Assembly (NCBI GenBank): GCA_964536135.1
Contig: CAZHVM010000002.1
Coordinates: 1 to 64,000 of the forward strand
Direction: 5' to 3'
Length of the DNA stretch: 64,000 nucleotides
From: JAKPKF01 sp964536135
GTDB lineage: Bacteria > Patescibacteriota > Dojkabacteria > SC72
The position numbers and the translations under genes are program-made. The notes under the pieces are model-generated. The model was not told where the DNA came from and ran no database searches. It saw nothing but the letters and a program-made list of their open reading frames with translations. Shown here piece by piece: positions 44,248 to 53,161 of this stretch (position 1 is its first letter; each line of letters opens with the position of its first letter).

Positions 44248-45420
44248 TTATCCCACGGTATAATCGTCAAAATATCCCTGCACCAATATAACTGGCGTTC
44301 CTTTGTCTCCACTACCACTTGTTAAATCACATAGACTCCCTAACAAATCTGTTAGTCTTCTAGGTGTAGTCCCAAGAGATTTCTCCACGGAGTAGTCTGC
44401 TCCATTCTTTACCTTAATCATTTTCTTAACATATTCATTCAAATTTCCCTTACTATCCCAGTTCTCTGAAATATATTTTAATTTTACTTCCTTTGGAGTA
44501 CCAATTAGTCCCTCTGTAAATCCAGGACATACAACAGGATCTGCCAACTCCCATATCTTTCCTACAGGATCTTTGAAAGCACCATCTCCATATACAATTA
44601 CTTCAATATCTTTTCCGGTTTCTTCTTTCATTCTTTTTTGGATACTCTTTACTAAGTCATTACAATCTCTTGGAAAAAGCTTTAACTTCGCCTCTCCTGT
44701 TTTGTTTGAACCCAAAAGACCATAGTCAACATTATATCCACGAGTTTTGCTCGAAGTATTACATATCTCATCTAGACCATACAGCCTCTTAGCACCACCT
44801 TCAAGAAGAATTTTCTTGGTTCTAAATCTTGTATGGATATCTGCTACTAATACATCCTTCGTGTAATTTAAAATTGTTTTGGGATTGTTTGAGAAATGCG
44901 CGTATACATTTCCATTCCCTAAATCTTTGTAAGCTTTGACATAATCTACGCCTGTAAATCTATGGATGAGCTTTTCTCCAAATAATTCCCTAAATTCATC
45001 CTCCTCAAAGACATCCGTATGTGGATCTATCTCTTTCTCATCCAAAAGTTCTGCCTCTACAAGATGATTACCTACCTCGTCTGATGGATAACTAAACAGT
45101 ATATGTACCTCCTTACAAGCCATGGTGATAGCCTTAAGCACCAAAGAGAATCTGTTTCTACTTAGGATTGGAAATACAACACCAATTTTTTCTGGGTATA
45201 ATTTCTTAAACTCTTTAACCAACTGATCTAGTGTTACATAATTTCCTTGAGATATTGCTACCACAGCCTCAGTTACTCCAATTACATCTTTATTATTAAA
45301 CTGGAATTTCTCATTCTTAGCTGCTTGTAAAATAGACTCTACTACAACATCTTCAAGATTGTCTCCGTATCTTATGATAGGAGTTCTAATACCTCGCACA
45401 ACTGTTCCTACTGTTCTCAT
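44248..45420 (-). CDS. CofE-like (F420-0:L-glutamate ligase family) protein
   Basis: 390 residues with the pfam F420_ligase look: N-terminal GIRTPIIRYGDN, KDVIGVTEAVVAISQGNYV (about 43-61), and the C-terminal GLLGSNKTGEAKLKLF (about 238-253). No F420 biosynthesis genes are nearby and CPR genomes generally lack them, so this protein likely ligates something else. Related CofE-like proteins are found in many non-F420 bacteria with unknown function. It is transcribed with the FAD dehydrogenase gene, 17 nt upstream. Confidence 0.75.
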   Translation of the reverse strand: MRTVGTVVRGIRTPIIRYGDNLEDVVVESILQAAKNEKFQFNNKDVIGVTEAVVAISQGNYVTLDQLVKEFKKLYPEKIGVVFPILSRNRFSLVLKAITMACKEVHILFSYPSDEVGNHLVEAELLDEKEIDPHTDVFEEDEFRELFGEKLIHRFTGVDYVKAYKDLGNGNVYAHFSNNPKTILNYTKDVLVADIHTRFRTKKILLEGGAKRLYGLDEICNTSSKTRGYNVDYGLLGSNKTGEAKLKLFPRDCNDLVKSIQKRMKEETGKDIEVIVYGDGAFKDPVGKIWELADPVVCPGFTEGLIGTPKEVKLKYISENWDSKGNLNEYVKKMIKVKNGADYSVEKSLGTTPRRLTDLLGSLCDLTSGSGDKGTPVILVQGYFDDYTVG

Positions 45421-45437
45421 GGATATATATATAAAAA

Positions 45438-46784
45438 TTAATTAGAAAGACCTCTAGCAAAGATAATCCCTGTAACCGCAGCACCTGTGATTGCACCAGA
45501 CAAGCCAGCACCATCTCCTGCAACATACAAGCCCTTAATACAGGTTTGTAACCCCTTATCTGTAGATATCTTGGAAGATCTGAACTTAACTTCAGGGGCA
45601 TAGAGTAGGGTTGAACCTGAATGGATGCCTGGCATTACTGTATCTAATATTTCTAAACCTTCCTGAATATTTTTTACTATTCTGTATGGTAGTGCCATTG
45701 CAATATCTCCCGGAGTAACATCCATTAGAGAAGGAGTAACAAAAGATTTGTTTAATCTACTCCATGTACTTCTTCTCCCACTGTTTAAATCTTCTAAACT
45801 TTGGAGAATTGGTTTACCACCACCAATAGTGGAAGCAACCTCTGCAATGGATTTGGCATATGCAATGGAATTCTCTACCGGTTCAGTTAAATTAACTTCA
45901 CACAGAAGTGCAAAGTTTGAATTTTTTGACAAATGATCTGAATTTGAATGTCCATTAACACATATATATCCCTCATACTCCTCTTTAGCTACAAGACCAT
46001 TTGGACAACTACAGAAAGTTCGGATAATGTCATGGTATGTTTTAGTTCTTACTCTGTACACCATTTCATAGAGTGCTTGTGCCTGTCTTTTCATAATTGA
46101 GGTAGGGAATTCAACCCTTACTCCAACCTCTACTTTGTCATATATATATGGTATTTCATGTTTAGTGGCTAATTTCTGAAGCCAGTTTGCCCTAATTCTC
46201 CCAGGTGCAAGTAGAACAGTATCACAATATATTTTCTTTCCATCCTTAGTTACAACTCCCTTTACAGAGCCATCTTTAACAATAACATCTACAACTTCAG
46301 TATTTTCTAAAATGTCTATCTCTTTCCCTAAAAGGTATTTTTCGAATTTCAACATTACCTCTTTTAATTTGTCTGTACCGACATGCCTTGCTTTTCTTAC
46401 AACCAACTCAATGTCGTTAACCATCGCTTCATCCTTTAACTTCTCTAAATCTTCTGTCTCTTTAGGAAAATACTCTGCATCTACACCAAACTTCGTAAAG
46501 ACTGTATCTACATATTCCAAAATATTTTGGTAATCCTTACTGTCAATTAAATGGAAAGCCTTCTCATGTGAGAGTGTGGCAGTAAAATGTAACTTACCAT
46601 CCGAGAATGTTCCCGCACCTCCAAATCCAGACATTACTTCAGAAGATTTTCTTTTCTCAATCCTATGTCCCATATCTACTAGACCTATTTTCCTTTTCTT
46701 TCGTTTCTTTAGAAGTTCATAGCATGCAAACATTCCTGCAGGACCAGCACCAACAACTAGCACATCATACTTAGAATTAGACAT
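45438..46784 (-). CDS. FAD-dependent dehydrogenase (COG2509-like)
   Basis: 448 residues. N-terminal FAD-binding VVGAGPAGMFACYE (about 10-23), the GFGGAGTFSDGKL segment (about 53-65) typical of this uncharacterised group, and a C-terminal GLYVAGDGAGLSGAITGA (about 417-434). The family has no firm reaction; the neighbouring CofE-like gene might share its pathway. No transmembrane segment. The spacer upstream (46785-46879) contains a TTGACA but it points to the next gene on the plus strand. Confidence 0.8.
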   Translation of the reverse strand: MSNSKYDVLVVGAGPAGMFACYELLKKRKKRKIGLVDMGHRIEKRKSSEVMSGFGGAGTFSDGKLHFTATLSHEKAFHLIDSKDYQNILEYVDTVFTKFGVDAEYFPKETEDLEKLKDEAMVNDIELVVRKARHVGTDKLKEVMLKFEKYLLGKEIDILENTEVVDVIVKDGSVKGVVTKDGKKIYCDTVLLAPGRIRANWLQKLATKHEIPYIYDKVEVGVRVEFPTSIMKRQAQALYEMVYRVRTKTYHDIIRTFCSCPNGLVAKEEYEGYICVNGHSNSDHLSKNSNFALLCEVNLTEPVENSIAYAKSIAEVASTIGGGKPILQSLEDLNSGRRSTWSRLNKSFVTPSLMDVTPGDIAMALPYRIVKNIQEGLEILDTVMPGIHSGSTLLYAPEVKFRSSKISTDKGLQTCIKGLYVAGDGAGLSGAITGAAVTGIIFARGLSN

Positions 46785-46879
46785 AGGGGTCTGTTACGGT
46801 TAGGTTACATATTATTATTCCAGAAGAAGAAGTTTTTGACAAGTATTTTATTTTTTTAAATTGTGTTACCATTGTCTAG

Positions 46880-47497
46880 ATGTTAAAGAAATATACAAAA
46901 GGGTTTAACAAAGTAGTGCTTTTTCTTACCATGGCAGATGTTTTTGTATGGGGACCATTCTTCATCATTTCTGCGCTTTCAGGTATATATTTATCTCAAA
47001 AGCTAGGAACTGGAACTATAGAGTTTGTAGGAGTCGGAACAGCAATATATTTCCTAACAAGAGCAATTACCCAACTTCCAATTGGATATATAACTGACAG
47101 AATTAAAAAAGATAAGGATGAGATAATTCTTCTAATCATAGGGATACTTCTAATGGGTCTTCCATATATTCTCTATCCTCAAATATCCATGCCAATACAT
47201 TACTTCATACTGCAGTTTGTATTCGGAGTAGGGGTCTCTCTCAATCTTGCTAACTGGAGAAAGCTCTTTGCAATGAATATAGATAGCGGAAGAGAGGGAA
47301 GACAGTACAGTTTCTACGAGACAATTGTAAGCTTATCTACAGTAATACTCAGTACCACGGTAGGATTAATTGCAAACATGGGAGATATATATTTTGATTT
47401 AGTAATGATTGGCTCTGGAATACTTATGATGGCTGGTAGTATATGGGTAGTATTAATATTTAAGCTTCCAAAGAGAAAAACAAATCATATTAAATAA
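46880..47497 (+). CDS. Half-size major facilitator superfamily-like transporter
   Basis: 205 residues with six hydrophobic helices. It contains the MFS motif-A-like GYITDRIKKDKDE between helices 2 and 3 (about 70-82). Full MFS proteins have twelve helices, so this is one half only; the stop is normal, and no second half follows in any frame. It may form dimers or be a remnant. The start ATG is preceded by TTGACA (about 46834-46839). No Shine-Dalgarno sequence. Confidence 0.65.
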   Translation: MLKKYTKGFNKVVLFLTMADVFVWGPFFIISALSGIYLSQKLGTGTIEFVGVGTAIYFLTRAITQLPIGYITDRIKKDKDEIILLIIGILLMGLPYILYPQISMPIHYFILQFVFGVGVSLNLANWRKLFAMNIDSGREGRQYSFYETIVSLSTVILSTTVGLIANMGDIYFDLVMIGSGILMMAGSIWVVLIFKLPKRKTNHIK

Positions 47498-47525
47498 TCT
47501 AACGATAAATATTTGACTCAGATGA

Positions 47526-47531
47526 TATAAT
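47526..47531 (+). promoter_or_regulatory. -10 box 7 nt from the iscS start codon
   Basis: TATAAT, then 7 nt, then the ATG at 47539, consistent with transcription starting at or beside the ATG. Confidence 0.6.
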
Positions 47532-47538
47532 TATATCT

Positions 47539-48702
47539 ATGAATCAAATATACTTAGATCATGCTGCCACAACAAAATTAAAAAAAGAAGTACTGGATAC
47601 AATGCTTCCTTTTCTAACTGAGCAATACGGAAATCCTTCCACCATATATACCCTTGGTAGACAAGCTAAGAAAGCCATAGATAAATCAAGAGAACAGGTA
47701 GCCAAAGCGCTAAATGCACAACCAAACGAAATCTTCTTTACCGCCTCTGGTACAGAATCAGATAACTGGGCTTTAAAGGGAATTGCATATGCAAACAAAG
47801 ATAAAGGCAAACATATCATTACAACCAACATAGAACATCATGCAATACTGCATACTTGCGAATTTTTACAGAAAGAAGGTTTTGACATTACATATGTTCC
47901 TGTAGATAACGAAGGTATAGTAGATTTAGAAGAATTAAAGAAAGCCATTAGACCAGATACCATACTAATCTCCATCATGCTTGCAAACAACGAGATAGGG
48001 ACAATACAACCAATCAAAGAGATATCCAACATAGCTAAACAACATGGAATATATTTACATACAGATGCTGTTCAAGCGGTAGGAAACATACCTGTAGATG
48101 TAGAAGACTTAGGAGTAGATTTGCTTTCTCTTTCTGGCCACAAGATATATGGACCTAAGGGAATAGGGGTACTCTACATAAAAAATGGAACAAAAATATC
48201 TTCCTTCGTACACGGTGGTGAACAGGAAAGAGGAAAGAGAGCTGGTACAGAGAATGTTGCAAATATTGTTGGGATTGGGAAAGCCATTGAACTTGCTACA
48301 AAAGATATACCTCAATACAGTACTCATCTACAAGAATTAAGAGATATGACCATAGAGAACATACTAAAAGAAATACCACATACAAGATTAAATGGACACA
48401 AAGAAAAAAGACTCCCAGGGAATGTAAATATATCCTTCGAATATATAGAAGGTGAATCAATCCTCCTTATGCTAGATGCCAAAGGGATATCTGCCTCTAG
48501 TGGTTCTGCATGTACATCTGGCTCACTAGATCCTTCTCATGTACTTCTTGCAATTGGACTTCCTCACGAGATAGCCCATGGCTCCTTAAGACTAACTTTC
48601 GGAGAGGAGGACACTAAGGAAGATGTAAAATATCTTCTAGAGGTACTTCCTCCAATAATTGAAAGATTAAGATCCATGTCCCCTTTAAATAATCAAAAAT
48701 AA
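47539..48702 (+). CDS. iscS: Cysteine desulfurase
   Basis: PLP enzyme that takes sulfur from Cys for Fe-S clusters and tRNA thiolation. 387 residues. Seen: N-terminal YLDHAATTKLK, the EHHAIL segment, the PLP Lys in SLSGHKIYGPKG (about residue 206), and the catalytic loop Cys in SGSACTSGSLDPSHVL (about 319). First gene of a sulfur unit with iscU and mnmA. No Shine-Dalgarno sequence. Confidence 0.94.
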   Translation: MNQIYLDHAATTKLKKEVLDTMLPFLTEQYGNPSTIYTLGRQAKKAIDKSREQVAKALNAQPNEIFFTASGTESDNWALKGIAYANKDKGKHIITTNIEHHAILHTCEFLQKEGFDITYVPVDNEGIVDLEELKKAIRPDTILISIMLANNEIGTIQPIKEISNIAKQHGIYLHTDAVQAVGNIPVDVEDLGVDLLSLSGHKIYGPKGIGVLYIKNGTKISSFVHGGEQERGKRAGTENVANIVGIGKAIELATKDIPQYSTHLQELRDMTIENILKEIPHTRLNGHKEKRLPGNVNISFEYIEGESILLMLDAKGISASSGSACTSGSLDPSHVLLAIGLPHEIAHGSLRLTFGEEDTKEDVKYLLEVLPPIIERLRSMSPLNNQK

Positions 48703-48704
48703 AT

Positions 48705-49085
48705 ATGGAAGAATATAGTCAAAAAGTAATGGACCATTTCATGAATCCTAGAAATGTAGGTGAGATTGAGAATGCAGATGGAGTAGGTACAGTAGGAAAC
48801 CCTGTATGTGGAGATATTATGAAGATGTATCTAAAGATAGAGAACAATGTAATTAAAGATGCAAAATTTAAGACATTTGGATGTGGTGCTGCAGTAGCTA
48901 CAAGTAGTATGGCTACAGAATTAATAATTGGGAAAACACTTGAAGAAGCACTAGACATTACAAACAGTACGGTAGCAGAAGCACTAGATGGACTACCTCC
49001 TGTTAAAATGCATTGCTCAAATCTAGCACAACAGGCTGTGAAAGCTGCAATTGAAGATTACAAAAAAAAAGATGGAAAAAAGTAA
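48705..49085 (+). CDS. iscU: Fe-S cluster scaffold protein (IscU/NifU N-terminal type)
   Basis: 126-residue scaffold on which Fe-S clusters are built. The three ligand Cys are seen in NPVCGD (about 35), FGCGAAVA (about 62) and KMHCSNLA (about 104), with the Asp after the first Cys. It starts 2 nt after iscS and overlaps the mnmA start by 14 nt, so the three genes are one transcript. Confidence 0.93.
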   Translation: MEEYSQKVMDHFMNPRNVGEIENADGVGTVGNPVCGDIMKMYLKIENNVIKDAKFKTFGCGAAVATSSMATELIIGKTLEEALDITNSTVAEALDGLPPVKMHCSNLAQQAVKAAIEDYKKKDGKK

Positions 49086-50097
49086 AAAAAAAGTTCTACT
49101 CGGTATGAGTGGAGGAGTAGATAGTACTGTTGCGGCACATCTACTTCAAAAAGAGGGCTACGAGGTTGTAGGCATTACCTTAAATATGCTTGGTTGCAAA
49201 GAAGAAAGCTACAAGGAAGTTAAAGATCTTTGTAAGACTCTCGGTATACAACATATCTCCATGGATTTGAAACAGGATTTTGACGAGAACATTGTTAAAT
49301 ATTTCGTTTCAGAATATTTAAATGGTAAAACCCCAAACCCATGTGTATTGTGCAATAAAGAATTCAAGTTTGAGAAGATGCTTTCCAAAGCAGATGAGCT
49401 AGGTATACAGTACGTTGCAACAGGACACTATGTCAGACTTGAGAAAAAAGATGGTAGATATATCCTTAAAAAAGGAAAAGCTCTAGGAAAAGACCAGAGT
49501 TATGTTTTGTACAAACTTTCTCAAGAGCAACTTTCTCGTTGTATATTTCCTCTTGGAGATTACAAGAAAGAAGATATTCGTAAAATAGCAGAAGAGTTAG
49601 GTCTAAGTAATGCGAAGAAAGAAGATAGCCAAGACATATGTTTTGTGGAAAATAACGACTATACAAGCCTAATTCCACAGACAGATATTAAAGGAGGAGA
49701 TATCGTAGATAAGAAAGGAAATATTCTTGGACAACACAGTGGTATACATAGCTACACATTAGGACAAAGGAAGGGTATTGGGATATCTTCGAACGAAGCT
49801 TTGTATGTAATAGCTCTAGATGTAGAGAGTAACAGGGTAGTAGTAGGGAAAGAGAGAGATATCTACTCAAGGGAGTTAATGGCAAAGGATGTGAATTGGA
49901 TAATGAATCCAACAAGGAGAATGTTAACTAAGGTAAGGATAAGGTACCATGCAAAAGAGGCTTGGGGATATGTTTCAACCTTCGGAGAAAACAAAGTTAA
50001 GGTTAAATTTCTTAAAGCTCAACGAGCTATTACACCAGGACAATCTGTAGTATTTTACAAGGATGAGTATGTCATAGGCGGTGGTACTATTGAGTAA
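49072..50097 (+). CDS. mnmA: tRNA-specific 2-thiouridylase
   Basis: Makes 2-thiouridine at position 34 of tRNAs for Lys, Glu and Gln, using sulfur from the cysteine desulfurase. I choose the ATG at 49072 (MEKSKKKVLLGMSGG); the longer frame to 49051 lacks a good start. Seen: PP-loop GMSGGVDST, the first catalytic Cys in NPCVLC and the second in DSQDICFV. 341 residues, normal. The C-terminal barrel domain ends DEYVIGGGTIE. Its end overlaps the convergent 50087-50545 gene by 11 nt. Confidence 0.94.
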   Translation: MEKSKKKVLLGMSGGVDSTVAAHLLQKEGYEVVGITLNMLGCKEESYKEVKDLCKTLGIQHISMDLKQDFDENIVKYFVSEYLNGKTPNPCVLCNKEFKFEKMLSKADELGIQYVATGHYVRLEKKDGRYILKKGKALGKDQSYVLYKLSQEQLSRCIFPLGDYKKEDIRKIAEELGLSNAKKEDSQDICFVENNDYTSLIPQTDIKGGDIVDKKGNILGQHSGIHSYTLGQRKGIGISSNEALYVIALDVESNRVVVGKERDIYSRELMAKDVNWIMNPTRRMLTKVRIRYHAKEAWGYVSTFGENKVKVKFLKAQRAITPGQSVVFYKDEYVIGGGTIE

Positions 50098-50545
50098 TAA
50101 TGTTTACAAAAGTTGAGAATGCTTCGGTATCCTCTCTTGTTATATCTTCATCAGAACCAATTATCTTTTCTTTCCCAGTGTGTACCAAGTGTAAATCCAA
50201 ATCACCTTTTTCGCTCCATACAATACCGTAACAGAAGCTAGAATCTTTTGTAAAAGGAAGAATTTTAGGATTTCTTGTCACTTCCAATGGGACAACACCT
50301 AAAAAGTATCTCTCGTATTCTTCATAGTATCTTCCATATAAACAGAGACTTTCAAAATTGAAAAACTGAGGATATGCTTCTGCATTTAATAGGACTTGTG
50401 CTACGACATTTTTAGAAGGAGATACCTCGTCCATTTTCGTAATCTGGAATATGTTATTTTTCAACATATGGGTCACAAATGGTAATACCCCCATAAGGTC
50501 TTTTTTGTTTTTTAATCTTTTTTCAATTAATTCCTTTTCTAGCAT
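50087..50545 (-). CDS. Uncharacterised cytoplasmic protein, last gene of sortase operon 1
   Basis: Not recognised. 152 residues, soluble, with no signal peptide. It begins with a charged helix (MLEKELIEKRLKNKKDL) and continues with a mixed alpha/beta stretch (YFLGVVPLEV and LDLHLVHTGKEK). It starts 4 nt after the sortase at 50550-51233, which itself overlaps the LAATG-protein gene, so the three are co-transcribed. It may assist the sortase unit. No Shine-Dalgarno sequence. Confidence 0.55.
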   Translation of the reverse strand: MLEKELIEKRLKNKKDLMGVLPFVTHMLKNNIFQITKMDEVSPSKNVVAQVLLNAEAYPQFFNFESLCLYGRYYEEYERYFLGVVPLEVTRNPKILPFTKDSSFCYGIVWSEKGDLDLHLVHTGKEKIIGSDEDITREDTEAFSTFVNIITQ

Positions 50546-50549
50546 ATAT

Positions 50550-51233
50550 TTAATTTGAATCTATTACTTTCCAACCACTTACTAATCTTAAATCTCCGTT
50601 TCTTACTAAGCATGTAGATATTACTAGATCCATATCTCCAGATATTTTATTTCCATTTTCTATTCTCATAGGTTGTACCTTCGTACACTCCAGCCTTACA
50701 TCTCCAAACTTCATTACAGTACCCAGAAGAAGGCCTTTGCTATTAAGGTAGTCGAGTAGTTCTCCAAAGAGGTAATACTTTTTAGCAAGGGATAATCCGT
50801 TATGTACATGTAATTGGTATATTCCATCTTTAAGAAACATAGGGCCACCCAATATGATGTCTCCTTGTTTGTTTAGTTGTTTTCTCCAACTGTAATCTGT
50901 TTTGAGTAGTTCGTTTAATTTCGTGTAAACAGAATTAGAGTATTCTCCAAGGTATGTATATTTGAAATATATGTCTTTCTTTTCCCAATCACTTGGTAGA
51001 TATCTGTTAGATAACTCAAATGTTACTGTAGTAGGAGTGTTTACCTTTAAATCCAGTAATTCACCTAAATCACTACTCTGGATCTCTTCTGATGCATTTG
51101 TTTGTAATACTGTAATGTCTTGTGTATTAACAAAGAGAGAGTCAAAGAGTGTAGGGTAGAATACCGTAAATGTAAAAATGGCTGTACCAGTGAATAGTAC
51201 AGCCATTATTATTAGCGAGACCTTTTTATTCAT
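50550..51233 (-). CDS. Sortase-family transpeptidase (class E/F-like), operon 1
   Basis: 227 residues with one N-terminal membrane anchor (about 4-30). A sortase-like domain follows: candidate His in YQLHVHNG (about 143-150), candidate Cys in DLVISTCLV (about 204-212), and Arg in DLRLVSGW (about 216-223). The order His-Cys-Arg and the hydrophobic strand before Cys match sortases, but the sequence is divergent and the call rests on these motifs. It overlaps the LAATG-anchored protein gene (51233-52528) by one base (TAATG), as expected for a sortase with its own substrate. Confidence 0.6.
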   Translation of the reverse strand: MNKKVSLIIMAVLFTGTAIFTFTVFYPTLFDSLFVNTQDITVLQTNASEEIQSSDLGELLDLKVNTPTTVTFELSNRYLPSDWEKKDIYFKYTYLGEYSNSVYTKLNELLKTDYSWRKQLNKQGDIILGGPMFLKDGIYQLHVHNGLSLAKKYYLFGELLDYLNSKGLLLGTVMKFGDVRLECTKVQPMRIENGNKISGDMDLVISTCLVRNGDLRLVSGWKVIDSN

Positions 51234-52528
51234 TACTTACTATTCTTTAAGTATGTCTTAGTAAAGAATACAGAATATGTAACTAACATAGCAACTAGTA
51301 ATAGTTCTACTACATATACCGCTATATTATCTGTAGGACCTGTAGCTGCAAGAACTACACCTGTTTCATCGTCTTCTCCTAATACATCTGGATCGTCAGG
51401 AGTGTCCCTTCGTTCTGGAGTAACTGGATATGAATCACAGATTATTGATGAATCATTCTTATCATAGACTGTAATTTCCCCCTCTCTGTATTCTTTTGAA
51501 GAATCACTAGGATCAACTGTCCATAAACCCCATACAATTGGACCTTCAAATGTCAATGTACATGAATCAACAGGTCTCGTTTCTTTTTGAACTTCTAAAC
51601 TACATTGTGCATCATAGACATTATCGTCTACTGTTACAGTTCTTTCTCTGACATATTGAGTAGTATTTTCATTATCTATTTCCCACTCTGACCATGCTCC
51701 TTCATTAGTTGTTGTATATTTACACGAAGGTGTTGTTTGGTATTCATACTCCTTTTCTGCAGAACAAATTCCTAAATCATTATATATATCTGTCTCCGTT
51801 ATTGTTCTCTCCCTCACTTCTTGCATATTATTCTCTGGATTTAATGACCATTCACTCCAGCCCCCACTCGAAGAGGTTGTATACTCACATTCTGGGATAT
51901 CCCTATATTCCGTCTCAATCGTAGTTGCACCACATGAGATTGAGTTATCTTGCATATCTACAATATATACACTTCTTGTTCTGTATTCTCTGTCATTTTC
52001 TTCATCTAGTGCCCAATTACTCCATGCAGAATATGTATTCGTTGTTCGAAGACAATCTGGAACAACACAATTATTTTCTAGAATGGTTTTTCCTTCTGCA
52101 TCATAGTTTTTCCCAGGATAATGGCCATCTTTTACACAGCCATACTCATTAACAGTGGTTGAGTCGATAAGATCCCAAGTTGGGCCATTCTTTTCACACC
52201 TCCATTTAAATTGACCCCAATCAAAGAACAAAGAATAACTAGCAGGGCATTCTTCATGCGTTCCAACTACGCCAATCACATAGTAATCAAAAGATGGAAT
52301 TATATCTTCAGGATGCCCATTGTGACCATTTAAATCTGCACTTGTATCTGGATGATTAGTCACATATGGGTTAGTTACAGATCCAGTAGAATGACAGATA
52401 TCTATTTGTTTATTCAAACTATTACAATTTGTTTCAGTAGCCTCAACTCTCCCTACAGGAGAAAAAGCTAGAAATAACGCAAACATGATAGAAGGCAGAA
52501 CCACAAAAGATAATAATTTATCTTTCAT
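51233..52528 (-). CDS. Secreted protein with thrombospondin-type-1-like repeats and LAATG sorting signal
   Basis: 431 residues: a signal peptide (about 8-30), a Cys-containing region, then four repeats with the core W(S)xW...R found in thrombospondin type 1 modules (WSNWAL, WSEWSL, WSEWEI, WGLWTV, each followed by an Arg-rich strand and Cys). The C-terminus reads LAATG, a hydrophobic helix and KTYLKNSK: a LAxTG sorting signal. It should be attached to the wall by the sortase encoded next (50550-51233, one-base overlap). TSP repeats suggest binding to another surface or to a host. Confidence 0.72.
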   Translation of the reverse strand: MKDKLLSFVVLPSIMFALFLAFSPVGRVEATETNCNSLNKQIDICHSTGSVTNPYVTNHPDTSADLNGHNGHPEDIIPSFDYYVIGVVGTHEECPASYSLFFDWGQFKWRCEKNGPTWDLIDSTTVNEYGCVKDGHYPGKNYDAEGKTILENNCVVPDCLRTTNTYSAWSNWALDEENDREYRTRSVYIVDMQDNSISCGATTIETEYRDIPECEYTTSSSGGWSEWSLNPENNMQEVRERTITETDIYNDLGICSAEKEYEYQTTPSCKYTTTNEGAWSEWEIDNENTTQYVRERTVTVDDNVYDAQCSLEVQKETRPVDSCTLTFEGPIVWGLWTVDPSDSSKEYREGEITVYDKNDSSIICDSYPVTPERRDTPDDPDVLGEDDETGVVLAATGPTDNIAVYVVELLLVAMLVTYSVFFTKTYLKNSK

Positions 52529-52674
52529 AACATTAATAATAATATATTATTATCAATGGGGTTTGCCATTAGCTCAGTACTTTTAAGGCAACCAGATACA
52601 AAAAGTACTTCAATGCTCTTGATGAATTAATTATAGTTAATATTTTTTAGAAAATCAATACTATAGGGAGAGAT

Positions 52675-53160
52675 CTACACCAATCTCTCTTCAACTATAT
52701 CAAGAATGGAAGATAGTAACTCTTGAGATTCTTCTGGGAGACAGGAAACTGAAAAAACAGGATATATCTCATGATCAATACCCTTACCCTCACTGTTTTT
52801 ACAACACATCTGAACTCCAGCAAATTCACCATTCTGAGTCATTAGATATTCAAATCTATACCCTTGTCCTTCAGCATATCCCTCACCATCTTCTATACCA
52901 AGTTTAAGGTAACTATTACTACTGACACATAGAACATTAAATTTTGAAACTGCAAGATCTTTCTTAAGAATTTCAACTAGTTGAGGAATAATTCTCTCAG
53001 CCTCTTCTTGACTTAATTCAAAATATCTACAACCCTCTTTTTGGTATGGAGAATTCATAAATCTATATCTTAGTGTAGAATGCTGAGCCTTCTCCGCCAT
53101 TACTCTTACTTTCGCAAGCCTCTCATCTAAAAGTACACTCTTGCACTTCTCTTTCTCCAT
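52675..53160 (-). CDS. Uncharacterised cytoplasmic protein
   Basis: Not recognised. 161 residues, no signal peptide, with several Cys (e.g. QMCCKNS) and a charged N-terminal helix. It follows the gene at 53162-53632 after a single base (that gene's stop is at 53162), so the two are translated together. The pair precedes neither a transporter nor an enzyme of known function. No Shine-Dalgarno sequence of its own. Confidence 0.5.
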   Translation of the reverse strand: MEKEKCKSVLLDERLAKVRVMAEKAQHSTLRYRFMNSPYQKEGCRYFELSQEEAERIIPQLVEILKKDLAVSKFNVLCVSSNSYLKLGIEDGEGYAEGQGYRFEYLMTQNGEFAGVQMCCKNSEGKGIDHEIYPVFSVSCLPEESQELLSSILDIVEERLV

Positions 53161-53161
53161 A

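Noticed and set aside
51709..52152. Plus-strand frames opposite the TSP-like protein gene.
   Set aside because: His/Leu-rich shadows of the real minus-strand gene; no signal, domain or start context.
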